A stretch of DNA of 20,629 bases from JADLGF01 sp020849415 (GTDB lineage: Bacteria > Chloroflexota > Chloroflexia > Thermomicrobiales > UBA6265). Below the pieces are notes generated by a model. The model made no database searches, was not told where the DNA came from, and saw only the letters and a list, made by a program, of their open reading frames with translations. Shown here piece after piece: positions 13,539 to 20,629 of this stretch. The DNA lies in the NCBI GenBank assembly GCA_033812595.1, contig JAPXTJ010000057.1, forward strand, positions 1 through 20,629, read 5' to 3'. The stretch's first letter is position 1. Every line of letters begins with the position of its first letter. The position numbers and the translations under genes were made by a program.

Positions 13539-14651
13539 TCACGGTTCGCGGCGGGTGGGGCGGCGTTCTCCGGCGCGTTCGAGGGCGAGGCGCAGCAGTT
13601 CGCGCACGAGGTCCGGCAGCGACAGGCCGGTCGCCTCCCAGAGTTTCGGGTACATGCTGATCGAGGTGAAGCCCGGGATCGTATTGACCTCGTTGATCAG
13701 CAGCCGGCCGGTTTCCGTTTCGAGGAAGAAATCGACCCGCGCCATCCCGGCCAGGTCGAGCGCCTTGAATGATGCGATCGCGATCTCCTGCATCCGCGCC
13801 AGCTGCTCCGGTTCGAGCTCGGCCGGTATGATCGACTGGCTGCGATCATCGATGTATTTGTCGTTGTACGAGTAGAACTCGTCGCCCGGGACGATCTCGC
13901 CCGCCACCGATGCGATCGGCGTTTCGTTGCCGAGCACCGACATCTCGAGTTCCCGGCCGATCACGCCCCGCTCGACCACGATCCGCCGGTCGAAAAAGGC
14001 GGCGTCATCCATCGCCTTGGTGAGTTCGCCGGCGTGGCGCACCTTCGACACCCCGACGCTCGATCCGAGATTAGCCGGTTTCACGAAGCAGGGATAGCCG
14101 AGATCGGTTTCGATTCGTGCCTGCACCGCGGCGGGATCGGCGCGCCACTCGTTGCGGGTGACGAGCAGCCACTCGGCCAGGTCTATCCCCTCCGCCTCGA
14201 GCAGTCGCCGCGCGACCCCCTTATCCATCGCCACCGCCGAGCCGAGCACGCCGGCCCCGACGTACGGCACGCCGATCAGTTCGAACAGGCCCTGAATCGT
14301 GCCGTCCTCCCCCATCGGGCCGTGCAGCACCGGGAAAACAATGTCGATCTCCTGCTGCACCAGCGATGGCACCGCCAGTGCGCTCGAAGAGCCGGTCGGC
14401 GGCGGCGCGGTTGCGCCATCGGCAAGGTGGAACATCGGCGAAGCATCGCTGAGCGCCGCGAGTGGATCGCCCTGCGTCAACCACTGGCCGTCGCGGGTAA
14501 TGCCGATCTTGACGACCTCGTACTCAGCCGGATCGAGCGCGCCGATGACGGTGTTGGCCGATCGCAACGAGACATCGTGCTCGTCTGATTGCCCGCCAAA
14601 AATGACGGCGACGCGAATTTTTCGTTTTCCTTCCGGCTGGCCGGCGCTCAT
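13539..14651 (-). CDS. ddl: D-alanine--D-alanine ligase
   Basis: ATP-grasp enzyme that joins two D-Ala for the end of the peptidoglycan stem; 370 residues, usual for the longer Ddl form. It shows FGGQSDEHDVSLRSA (18-32), HGPMGEDGTIQG (110-121), the ATP-grasp lysine segment CFVKPANLGSSVGV (188-201), FYSYNDKYIDD (259-269) and INEVNTIPGFT (319-329). The Tyr-x-x-Lys-Tyr segment in the omega loop is that of true D-Ala-D-Ala ligases, not of VanA-type D-lactate enzymes, so vancomycin-type resistance is not indicated. The start ATG overlaps the murB stop by 4 bp. An insert of about 15 residues (78-92, Pro/Ser-rich) near the N-terminal domain looks disordered. Confidence 0.97.
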   Translation of the reverse strand: MSAGQPEGKRKIRVAVIFGGQSDEHDVSLRSANTVIGALDPAEYEVVKIGITRDGQWLTQGDPLAALSDASPMFHLADGATAPPPTGSSSALAVPSLVQQEIDIVFPVLHGPMGEDGTIQGLFELIGVPYVGAGVLGSAVAMDKGVARRLLEAEGIDLAEWLLVTRNEWRADPAAVQARIETDLGYPCFVKPANLGSSVGVSKVRHAGELTKAMDDAAFFDRRIVVERGVIGRELEMSVLGNETPIASVAGEIVPGDEFYSYNDKYIDDRSQSIIPAELEPEQLARMQEIAIASFKALDLAGMARVDFFLETETGRLLINEVNTIPGFTSISMYPKLWEATGLSLPDLVRELLRLALERAGERRPTRREP

Positions 14652-15595
14652 TCAGGCTCTCCCAGGTCTTCGATTTCGGTGTGCAATTCGACGCCGAAGC
14701 GGTCGCGAACGGTTTGCTGGGCGGTGGCGATCAGCTCGCGCACCTGCGCGGCGGTGCCACCACCCTCGTTGACGATGAAATTGGCGTGCACGGTCGAAAA
14801 GCCGACCGGCCCGATCATGAATCCCTTGAGACCGGCATCCTCGATCAACTTGCCGGCGTAGTGCGGGTAGGGATTGGCGAAGGTCGAGCCGCCGCAGGCG
14901 CCGGTGGGTTGCGTCCGGTCCCGGAATTCCGCGTGATGATCGGCGAGCGCGAGCAGCTCGGCGCGATCCCCCTTCGGTAGCAGCATCGACACCTCGAGCA
15001 CGATGTAGCGGCGGGGCCGGGGCATCGCCTTGATCGCGGTGTAGCGGTAGGCCGATTCCAGCCAGGTCCCCGGGTGCGTTTCGATGCGTCCGGTCTCGAG
15101 ATCGAGGACCGTCACCGTTTCAAGGTGATCCTTCATCTCGGTGCCATGGGCGCCAGCATTGTTCACCGTCGCGCCGCCGATCGTGCCGGGCAGGCCGACA
15201 CCCCAATCGAGGCCGGCCCAGCCGAGGTTCGCCGCCGCGCGCCCGGTCCAGGTGAGTGGCGCCTGGGCGCCCACGGTGAACCGGGCCTGATCGCCCAGTT
15301 CCTCGACCTTGAGCAGGTTCTCGGCGCGATCGCCCGGCGTGCGAGAGCAAATCACAAGCCCACGTAAGCCGCCGTCGGGGGCGAGCAGGTTGCTGCCGCC
15401 GCCGAAGATCGTCACTGGCAATCGTTCCGCGTCCGCCCACTCCAGCGCCGCCAGCATCGCCGCGCGGTCGGCCGCCAGGACCAGATAGTCGGCCGGCCCG
15501 CCGATTCGCCAGGTCGTGCGGATCGACAACGGAGCGTCCGTGAAGAGCTTCACGTCCGGCTTGGTAGGCAGCGCCAGCGGGGGTGACCCTCTCAT
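14648..15595 (-). CDS. murB: UDP-N-acetylenolpyruvoylglucosamine reductase
   Basis: FAD enzyme that uses NADPH to turn UDP-GlcNAc-enolpyruvate into UDP-MurNAc; 315 residues. FAD-binding segments are TTWRIGGPADY (27-37), FGGGSNLLAPDGG (64-76) and GLPGTIGGATVNNAGAHG (134-151). The active-site Tyr-Arg is at 183-184 in ESAYRYT. The catalytic serine is Ser237 in GGSTFANP, followed by AGKLIEDAGLKG, and an acidic residue near the C-terminus (HTEIEDLG) fits the catalytic Glu. The loop after YR looks short, as in type II MurB. It overlaps murC at its start and ddl at its end by 4 bp each, so the three genes are probably translationally coupled. In MurB the usual start precedes the conserved core by about 20 residues, as here. 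Confidence 0.97.
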   Translation of the reverse strand: MRGSPPLALPTKPDVKLFTDAPLSIRTTWRIGGPADYLVLAADRAAMLAALEWADAERLPVTIFGGGSNLLAPDGGLRGLVICSRTPGDRAENLLKVEELGDQARFTVGAQAPLTWTGRAAANLGWAGLDWGVGLPGTIGGATVNNAGAHGTEMKDHLETVTVLDLETGRIETHPGTWLESAYRYTAIKAMPRPRRYIVLEVSMLLPKGDRAELLALADHHAEFRDRTQPTGACGGSTFANPYPHYAGKLIEDAGLKGFMIGPVGFSTVHANFIVNEGGGTAAQVRELIATAQQTVRDRFGVELHTEIEDLGEPE

Positions 15596-16992
15596 CCCTC
15601 TTCGCCCCTGAGCAGCGCCAGCAGGCGCGGACCGAGCTGGGTGACATCGCCGGCGCCAAGGGTCAGCACCACGTCACCGGGCGCGACCAGATCAGCGAGA
15701 CGCCCGGCCATTTCAGCCGGGGTGGCGGCACGAAGCGCACCGTCCGGAATCAGGGCGGCGATGTCGTCGCTGCTGATCCCGAGGTCGTTCGTTTCGCGGG
15801 CGGCGTAGATATCGAGCAGGCCGATCCGATCCGCCATCGAGAGCGCCGTCGGCCAATCGTCGAGCAGCGCCCTGGTCCGGCTGTAGGTGTGCGGTTGAAA
15901 CACCGCCCAGAGTCGCCGGCCGGCGAAGCGATCGCGCGCGGCGGCGATCGCCGCCCGGATTTCGGTCGGATGGTGCGCGTAATCGTCGATCACCGTCACG
16001 CCAATCACGTCGCCCTTGAATTCGAACCGTCGCCCCACCCCGGCGTAGGCCGCAAGACCACGCGTGGCGACGTACGGATCGATCCCCAGCGCATGCAGTG
16101 ACGCCATCGCGGCCAAGGCGTTGAGCGCGTTGTGCTTGCCCGGCACCTGCAACCGCAGGGCGACATCGTGACCCTCCGGCGTGATCACGCGCCAATGCAC
16201 GCCGGCCGGAATCAGCCGCCAATCGGCCCGTTCCGATTCGCCGAACCAGGCGATGTTTGCCGGCCATTTGAAATCAGGGTCGCTCAGCAATCGCTGGCAA
16301 CCGGCGTCGTCCGCCGACATCACCAGCGTGCCATTGGCGCGAATACTCTCGACAAAACGGCAAAAGGCGCGATCGTAATCGGATTGATCGCGAAAGATAT
16401 CGGGGTGATCGAATTCGACATTGGTGATCACCGCCACGTCGGGCGTCAACTCGAGGAACGAGTAGTCGTACTCATCGGCCTCGGCCACCATTACCGGTCC
16501 CTCGCCCGGCGCGGCGTTGACACCGCTGGCCGCGACGACCGCCCCGACCGCGTAACTCGGATCGTGTCCGAGTTCGAGCAGCGCGGTGGTGATCATGCCG
16601 CTGGTGGTCGATTTGCCGTGCGAGCCGGCCACCGCCACGCAGGTGCGGGCGTTGGCCAAAGCGCCGAGTGCCGCCGCCCGCTTGATGATCGGCCGGTTGG
16701 CGGCCCGTGCGGCGTCGAGTTCCGGATTCCCGACCGTCACCGCCGCCGTCGCCACCACCAGATCGGCCAGTTGGGCGCGGGCGACATCGGTATGGCCGAT
16801 CGCAATCGGCACGCCGATCGCGCGCAGCGATTCGGTCTGCGGCGATTCCTGGGCGTCCGAGCCGCTGATCTGATAGCCACGGGCCAGAAAGATACGGGCA
16901 AGGCCGCTCATGCCGATGCCACCGATGCCAACGAAGTGGATACGCGCCGGCGGATGGGGCAGCTGCGGCGGGAGAATCGAACGGTCACTCAT
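15592..16992 (-). CDS. murC: UDP-N-acetylmuramate--L-alanine ligase
   Basis: ATP-dependent Mur ligase that adds L-Ala to UDP-MurNAc, the first amino acid of the stem peptide; 466 residues, close to the family length. The UDP-binding Rossmann domain has HFVGIGGIGMSGLARI (19-34) and SGSDAQES. The ATP P-loop is AGSHGKSTT (122-130). EADEYDYSFL (171-180) and NVEFDHPDIF (191-200) provide metal and substrate contacts. The C-terminal domain carries IDDYAHHPTEIRA, a typical MurC motif. It overlaps murD upstream and murB downstream by 4 bp each. In most dcw clusters ftsW and murG stand between murD and murC; here nothing does. Confidence 0.97.
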   Translation of the reverse strand: MSDRSILPPQLPHPPARIHFVGIGGIGMSGLARIFLARGYQISGSDAQESPQTESLRAIGVPIAIGHTDVARAQLADLVVATAAVTVGNPELDAARAANRPIIKRAAALGALANARTCVAVAGSHGKSTTSGMITTALLELGHDPSYAVGAVVAASGVNAAPGEGPVMVAEADEYDYSFLELTPDVAVITNVEFDHPDIFRDQSDYDRAFCRFVESIRANGTLVMSADDAGCQRLLSDPDFKWPANIAWFGESERADWRLIPAGVHWRVITPEGHDVALRLQVPGKHNALNALAAMASLHALGIDPYVATRGLAAYAGVGRRFEFKGDVIGVTVIDDYAHHPTEIRAAIAAARDRFAGRRLWAVFQPHTYSRTRALLDDWPTALSMADRIGLLDIYAARETNDLGISSDDIAALIPDGALRAATPAEMAGRLADLVAPGDVVLTLGAGDVTQLGPRLLALLRGEEG

Positions 16993-18398
16993 GCGTTCGC
17001 CGTCCGTTCCACGAGCCGCTCCACGGCGGCGCGGAATTGATCGCCCCGATCGAACTCATCGGTGAAGACCCCGAAACTTGCCACTCCCGGCGAAAGGAGC
17101 ACGACATCGCCCGGCAGGGCCACCGAGCGGGCGGCGTCGACGGCGGTCGCCATATCTCGGTATGGGCCATGGACCGGGAAGGCCGGCTCGCCGATCAATT
17201 CGAGCAGCGCCGGGGTGGCGCTGCCGTCGATCAGGCTCAGCGTTTGCACCCGCTCCCGGATCGATTCGGCCAGTGGTTTCAGGTCGAGCGCCTTGTTGGC
17301 GCCGCCGGAAATGAGATGGATCCGCTGATCGGCGAAGCGCTCCAGCGCGGCGATCGCCGCCGCCGGCGCGGTCGCCGCCGTGTCGTTCACGAACATCACT
17401 CCGTCAATTTCAGCGACCAGTTCGCCGCGGTTCGGCACCCCCTCGAAAGCGGCGATGCCCGCCTCGATGGCTGATTGCGGCGCTCCCGCCGACAGCGCGG
17501 CGGCGGCGGCGGCCGCGACATTGAGCGCCTGGTGATCGCCCTTGAGATTGAACGCCAGTTCCGGCAGGGTGATCTCGAACGCCTGGTCATCGTAGCGCCA
17601 GAGGAGCGTACGTCCGCTGACCGTCATGCCCTGATTCCCGCCGACCGAATGCCCGAAGGGGATTGTCCGTGCCGGCGCCGAATCAGCGAGCGAGCGCAGT
17701 TCGCGATCGTCGGCGTTGAAGATGAGGAAGTCATCCGGCGTCTGGTGCTTCGCCAACCGGCGTTTCGTTTCAGCGTACTCGGCGTAGCCGGCGTAGGTGT
17801 TGAGGTGATCGGGACTGACGTTGGTCAGCACCGCGATGTGCGGCGACAGGCGATGCTCATCGAGCGCTTCGATTTGCCAGGACGAGATTTCGAGCACCAC
17901 CGGCGTCTCGGCGTCGATCGCATCGAGTAGTTCCAGCGCCGGAATGCCCATGTTCCCCGCGAGCCGGGTGTCGGGATTCCAGGCGGAAAGCATCAGCGCG
18001 AGCAGCGTCGAGGTGGTCGTTTTGCCTTTGGTGCCGCTGACCCCGATCAACGGACCGGGCGCCAGCCGGAAGAGGAGACTCATCTCCATCTCGACCGGCA
18101 CGCCCTCGCGCCGGGCGAGATCGAGCATGGCCGCGGTGCGCGGCACACCCGGGTTGCGCACCACCAGATCAGCGCCGGAGCGCGTGAAATCGGATTCGTC
18201 GTGCCCGCCAAGCACGAACCGCACCGGCAGCCCATCGAGCGCCGCCACCGATGTCGACAACGCCTCGGGTGCTTTGGCGTCGGTCACCGTCACGAACGCG
18301 CCGTGACTCGCCAGGAACCGGGCCACCCCGACTCCCCCGCCGTGCGAGCCGAGCCCGAGCAACGTCACGCGCTTGCCGCGCAGGTCATCGATCGTCAT
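16989..18398 (-). CDS. murD: UDP-N-acetylmuramoyl-L-alanine--D-glutamate ligase
   Basis: Mur ligase that adds D-Glu to UDP-MurNAc-L-Ala; 469 residues. The N-terminal Rossmann strand is RVTLLGLGSHGGGVGVARFL (10-29), the P-loop GVSGTKGKTTT (119-129), then LEISSWQIE (169-177) and NVSPDHLN (193-200). The NH2 domain glycine loop is unusually glycine-rich (GSHGGGVG where GxSG is common). The frame is open to 18635, but that extension overlaps mraY and does not look like MurD. ATG 18398 lies 8 bp beyond the mraY stop. GTG 18410 in the same frame would give a 4-bp GTGA overlap, like the other junctions of this cluster, and is a real alternative (four more residues). Confidence 0.95.
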   Translation of the reverse strand: MTIDDLRGKRVTLLGLGSHGGGVGVARFLASHGAFVTVTDAKAPEALSTSVAALDGLPVRFVLGGHDESDFTRSGADLVVRNPGVPRTAAMLDLARREGVPVEMEMSLLFRLAPGPLIGVSGTKGKTTTSTLLALMLSAWNPDTRLAGNMGIPALELLDAIDAETPVVLEISSWQIEALDEHRLSPHIAVLTNVSPDHLNTYAGYAEYAETKRRLAKHQTPDDFLIFNADDRELRSLADSAPARTIPFGHSVGGNQGMTVSGRTLLWRYDDQAFEITLPELAFNLKGDHQALNVAAAAAAALSAGAPQSAIEAGIAAFEGVPNRGELVAEIDGVMFVNDTAATAPAAAIAALERFADQRIHLISGGANKALDLKPLAESIRERVQTLSLIDGSATPALLELIGEPAFPVHGPYRDMATAVDAARSVALPGDVVLLSPGVASFGVFTDEFDRGDQFRAAVERLVERTANA

Positions 18399-18406
18399 CG
18401 CCCCAC

Positions 18407-19462
18407 TCACGACAGCGCCAATGCGACGCCGATCAGGCCGCCGACCATGCCGATGATCCAGAACCGCATGGCGATCTGCGTTTCCTGCCAGCCCGACAGT
18501 TCGAAGTGGTGGTGAATCGGCGTCATCTTGAAGACGCGCCGCTTGCCGCCGCTCCGCTTGAAAAAGAAGACCTGGATCGAAACGGAAAGCGCCTCGGCGA
18601 TGAAGACGATGCCGATCAGGGGTAAAAGCAACCATTGACCCGTCATGAACGCGCAGGTGGCCAGTGCCGCTCCTAGTCCGAGCGCGCCGACATCACCCAT
18701 GAAAATCTGCGCCGGGTGCGCGTTGTACCAGAGGAAACCAAGCAACGCACCGACCGCGATGAAGCAGAAGGTGACGACACCGATTTGCCCCTGTTGATAG
18801 GCGATGATGCCGTAGGCCACGAACGCGATCGCGAGCAGCCCCGGACACTGGGTGTCGATGCCATCGGTGAGATTGACGGCATGCCCCATGCCGGCGATGA
18901 AAAGCACCGCCGCCGGCAGGTAGAGAATGCCGATATCGAATCGCCCCAGCCACGGCACGTACATATGCCGCAGGCCAAAGCCGTACGGATCGGGCAGATG
19001 CAGGATCAGCGCCGCCCCGACCGCCACGATCAGCAACAGCAGGAACTTCTTCCGGGCCGACATGCCCCCGCGGCTGCGGCCGACGAGGCTCTCCAGATCG
19101 TCGAACGCGCCGATGATGCCGCCGAACACGGTCACTGCGATCGGCAACAGCACCGAGTGGCGACCGGCGACATCGAAGATCAGCGCGAAGAGCACCGTCA
19201 CCGCGATGATCAGCAGGCCACCCATGGTCGGGGTGCCGCGTTTCGAGTAGTGCGATTGCGGCCCATCGACCCGGATTTCCTTGCCCAGCTTGAGCCGGCG
19301 CATCCAATCGATGAAAACACCACCAGTGAGCAGCGTGATCACGAAGGCAACGCCGCCGAGCATCAGCGAGCGCGACATGTTCTCGCTCGGATCGCCCGGC
19401 AACCGCGGCCAGCTGACGAGAAGCGGCGTCAGCAGATCGGAATAACCACCGATCAGGCTCAC
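18407..19462 (-). CDS. mraY: Phospho-N-acetylmuramoyl-pentapeptide-transferase
   Basis: Integral membrane enzyme that moves phospho-MurNAc-pentapeptide onto undecaprenyl phosphate to make lipid I; 351 residues with about ten hydrophobic helices. Family motifs are GTPTMGG (76-82), GAFDDLESL (118-126) with the Asp pair, NLTDGID (197-203), NAHPAQIFMGDVGALGLGA (247-265) and MTPIHHHFE (313-321). The sequence after NLTDGID is TQCPGLL, where most MraY read GLAAG, a deviation next to the active site. The N-terminus before the first helix is about 30 residues, somewhat long. The start ATG overlaps the murF stop by 4 bp. Confidence 0.97.
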   Translation of the reverse strand: MSLIGGYSDLLTPLLVSWPRLPGDPSENMSRSLMLGGVAFVITLLTGGVFIDWMRRLKLGKEIRVDGPQSHYSKRGTPTMGGLLIIAVTVLFALIFDVAGRHSVLLPIAVTVFGGIIGAFDDLESLVGRSRGGMSARKKFLLLLIVAVGAALILHLPDPYGFGLRHMYVPWLGRFDIGILYLPAAVLFIAGMGHAVNLTDGIDTQCPGLLAIAFVAYGIIAYQQGQIGVVTFCFIAVGALLGFLWYNAHPAQIFMGDVGALGLGAALATCAFMTGQWLLLPLIGIVFIAEALSVSIQVFFFKRSGGKRRVFKMTPIHHHFELSGWQETQIAMRFWIIGMVGGLIGVALALS

Positions 19463-20629
19463 GGTCCGTCCTCCTCTTCGATCGCCGGTTCACGCAGGGC
19501 GGCGACGATGTTCTCCATTTCGAGCCCGCGCGATCCCTTGACGAGCATGAGATCGCCCGCTGCGAGTTCCGCCCGAAGCGTTTCGATCAGCCGCTCGGTT
19601 TCATTGGCGGCGAAGCTCTCGACCTCGACTTCCCGGCCCTCGATCGCCGCGGTTTGAATCGCCTCTTCGGCGATCGTCCGCGCCAGTTCGCCGTAGGTGT
19701 AGAGACGATCGACGATGCCCGCCACCCGCCGCCCGATCTTGCGATGCTCGATCTCGCTGACCTCGCCGAGTTCGCGCATGTCGCCGAGTACGGCCAGCTT
19801 GCGCTTGTCGCCGACCTCTTCCAGCAGAGAGAGCGCGGAGAGCATCGACGGCGTGCTGGCGTTGTAGGTGTCATCGAGGATGCGCGAGCCGTTCGGGCCT
19901 TGCGTCACAATCAGGCGAATCTGGGTGGTCGCGTCGGCGAATCCCGGGAGCATCTCGGAGATGTGCATGCCGAGCGCGTGCCCGACCGCAATCGCCGCCA
20001 GGGCCAGTTCCACGGCGTGGCCACCGATCATCGGCACCTTGATGTAGTACCGCTCCCCCTCGATGTGCACCCAGAATTCGGAGCCTTCCAGCCCAAGGGT
20101 GACCAGGTTACTGACCGAGATGTCGTTTGAAGGATCGAGGCCGTAGGTAAGCACGCGGGCCCTGGTGCGATCGGCAAAGGTACGGACGATCGGATCGTCG
20201 CCGTTGAGGATAGCGATGCCATCCTCCGGAAGCGCTTCGATCAGTTCCGCCTTGCTGTCGGCGATCGCCTCGATCGAACCCATCCGCTCCAGGTGGACCG
20301 GGTGGACATTGATCACCACGCCGATCTTCGGCCTGGCGATATCGGCGATCAGCGCCAGTTCGCGCAGTACCCAGGCGCCGGCCATCTCGAAGACGCCGAC
20401 TTCCGTTTCCGGCGGCACTTCGAGCATCGCCAGCGGCAGCCCGATCTCGCTGTTGAGATTGCCGGGGTTTTTGAAGGTACGGAACTGCCGCGCAACAACC
20501 GACGCGATGATCTCCTTGGTGCTCGTTTTGCCGACACTGCCGGTGACCCCAACCACGAGCATCTCGGGCAGGAGTTCGCGCCGGGCGCGGCCGAGTTCCT
20601 GGAGCTTGGCGACCGGATCGTCAACGATT
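19459..20629 (-). CDS. murF: UDP-N-acetylmuramoyl-tripeptide--D-alanyl-D-alanine ligase, N-terminus outside window
   Basis: Mur ligase that adds D-Ala-D-Ala to the UDP-MurNAc-tripeptide. The frame runs off the window: 22 codons before the Met at 20562 continue in frame (DDPVAKLQELGRARRELLPE) and match the usual region before the P-loop, so that Met is internal and the N-terminal domain is missing. Visible are the P-loop GVTGSVGKTSTKE, NPGNLNSEIGLPLAML, the VFEMAG segment, INVHPVHLERMGSIE, the ILDDTYNASTPSML motif typical of MurF, and ends with LMLVKGSRGLEMENIV. ILDDTYNA and KGSR are strong marks separating MurF from MurE. Its stop overlaps the mraY start by 4 bp. Confidence 0.96.
   Translation of the reverse strand, partial: IVDDPVAKLQELGRARRELLPEMLVVGVTGSVGKTSTKEIIASVVARQFRTFKNPGNLNSEIGLPLAMLEVPPETEVGVFEMAGAWVLRELALIADIARPKIGVVINVHPVHLERMGSIEAIADSKAELIEALPEDGIAILNGDDPIVRTFADRTRARVLTYGLDPSNDISVSNLVTLGLEGSEFWVHIEGERYYIKVPMIGGHAVELALAAIAVGHALGMHISEMLPGFADATTQIRLIVTQGPNGSRILDDTYNASTPSMLSALSLLEEVGDKRKLAVLGDMRELGEVSEIEHRKIGRRVAGIVDRLYTYGELARTIAEEAIQTAAIEGREVEVESFAANETERLIETLRAELAAGDLMLVKGSRGLEMENIVAALREPAIEEEDGP

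Noticed and set aside
13539..14651. VanA-type D-Ala-D-Lac ligase (EHDVS segment resembles VanA)
   Set aside because: The omega-loop segment FYSYNDKYIDD is that of D-Ala-D-Ala ligases, and EHDVS also occurs in ordinary Ddl enzymes. No vanH or vanX neighbours exist.
18399..18635. N-terminal extension of MurD
   Set aside because: The frame overlaps mraY, whose sequence is conserved there. The extension is His/Arg-rich and unlike any MurD N-terminus.

Overview
The window is GC-rich bacterial chromosome with tightly packed genes. The gene families suggest a Chloroflexota bacterium of the Thermomicrobia/Sphaerobacter type: a transmembrane Ser/Thr kinase with an SH3b domain, a PTPTATP-type linker after a membrane helix, an SigK/RskA-type sigma/anti-sigma pair, an FtsZ with a long linker, and ftsZ followed by nrdR. 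This placement is an inference from gene content; the window has no rRNA or other phylogenetic marker.

Region 1 (1-5517, minus strand) is a signalling block. It reads leftwards as a pseudokinase-like protein with a long helical tail (5517-3112), an active-looking membrane Ser/Thr kinase with an extracytoplasmic SH3b domain (2992-1562), an ECF sigma factor (1474-800) and its zinc-motif membrane anti-sigma factor (803-36, ATGA overlap).

Region 2 (5518-8646, plus strand) diverges from region 1. After a spacer of about 250 bp come a two-helix membrane protein with a roughly 340-residue cytoplasmic coiled coil, and then a protein whose single N-terminal helix resembles the MotB/ZorB helix, including its Asp. 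That second protein continues with an Ala/Thr-rich extracytoplasmic coil made of about 28-residue units and ends in a degenerate OmpA/MotB-like domain. The pair resembles a stator (MotAB/ZorAB architecture) sitting next to kinases, with no flagellar genes and no Zorya effectors in view. It is the best candidate here for an undescribed system.

Region 3 (8647-11198) holds a flavin-reductase-like gene and a GT4 glycosyltransferase as a two-gene operon on the minus strand, with thioredoxin (trxA) diverging from it. A palindromic repeat (8673-8834) separates it from region 2. A second, unrelated palindromic element between trxA and nrdR supplies the trxA terminator.

Region 4 (11208-20629, minus strand) is a reduced division and cell-wall (dcw) cluster. 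In transcription order it is murF (cut by the window edge), mraY, murD, murC, murB, ddl, ftsZ, nrdR. The Mur/Ddl genes are chained mostly by 4-bp stop/start overlaps. The usual ftsW-murG pair between murD and murC, and ftsQ-ftsA before ftsZ, are absent. ftsZ is set apart by a 403-bp spacer that holds the second copy of the 8673 repeat and a direct repeat that may mark its promoter. The enzymes form UDP-MurNAc (MurB), add L-Ala (MurC), add D-Glu (MurD), make D-Ala-D-Ala (Ddl), attach it (MurF) and load the product on undecaprenyl phosphate (MraY).
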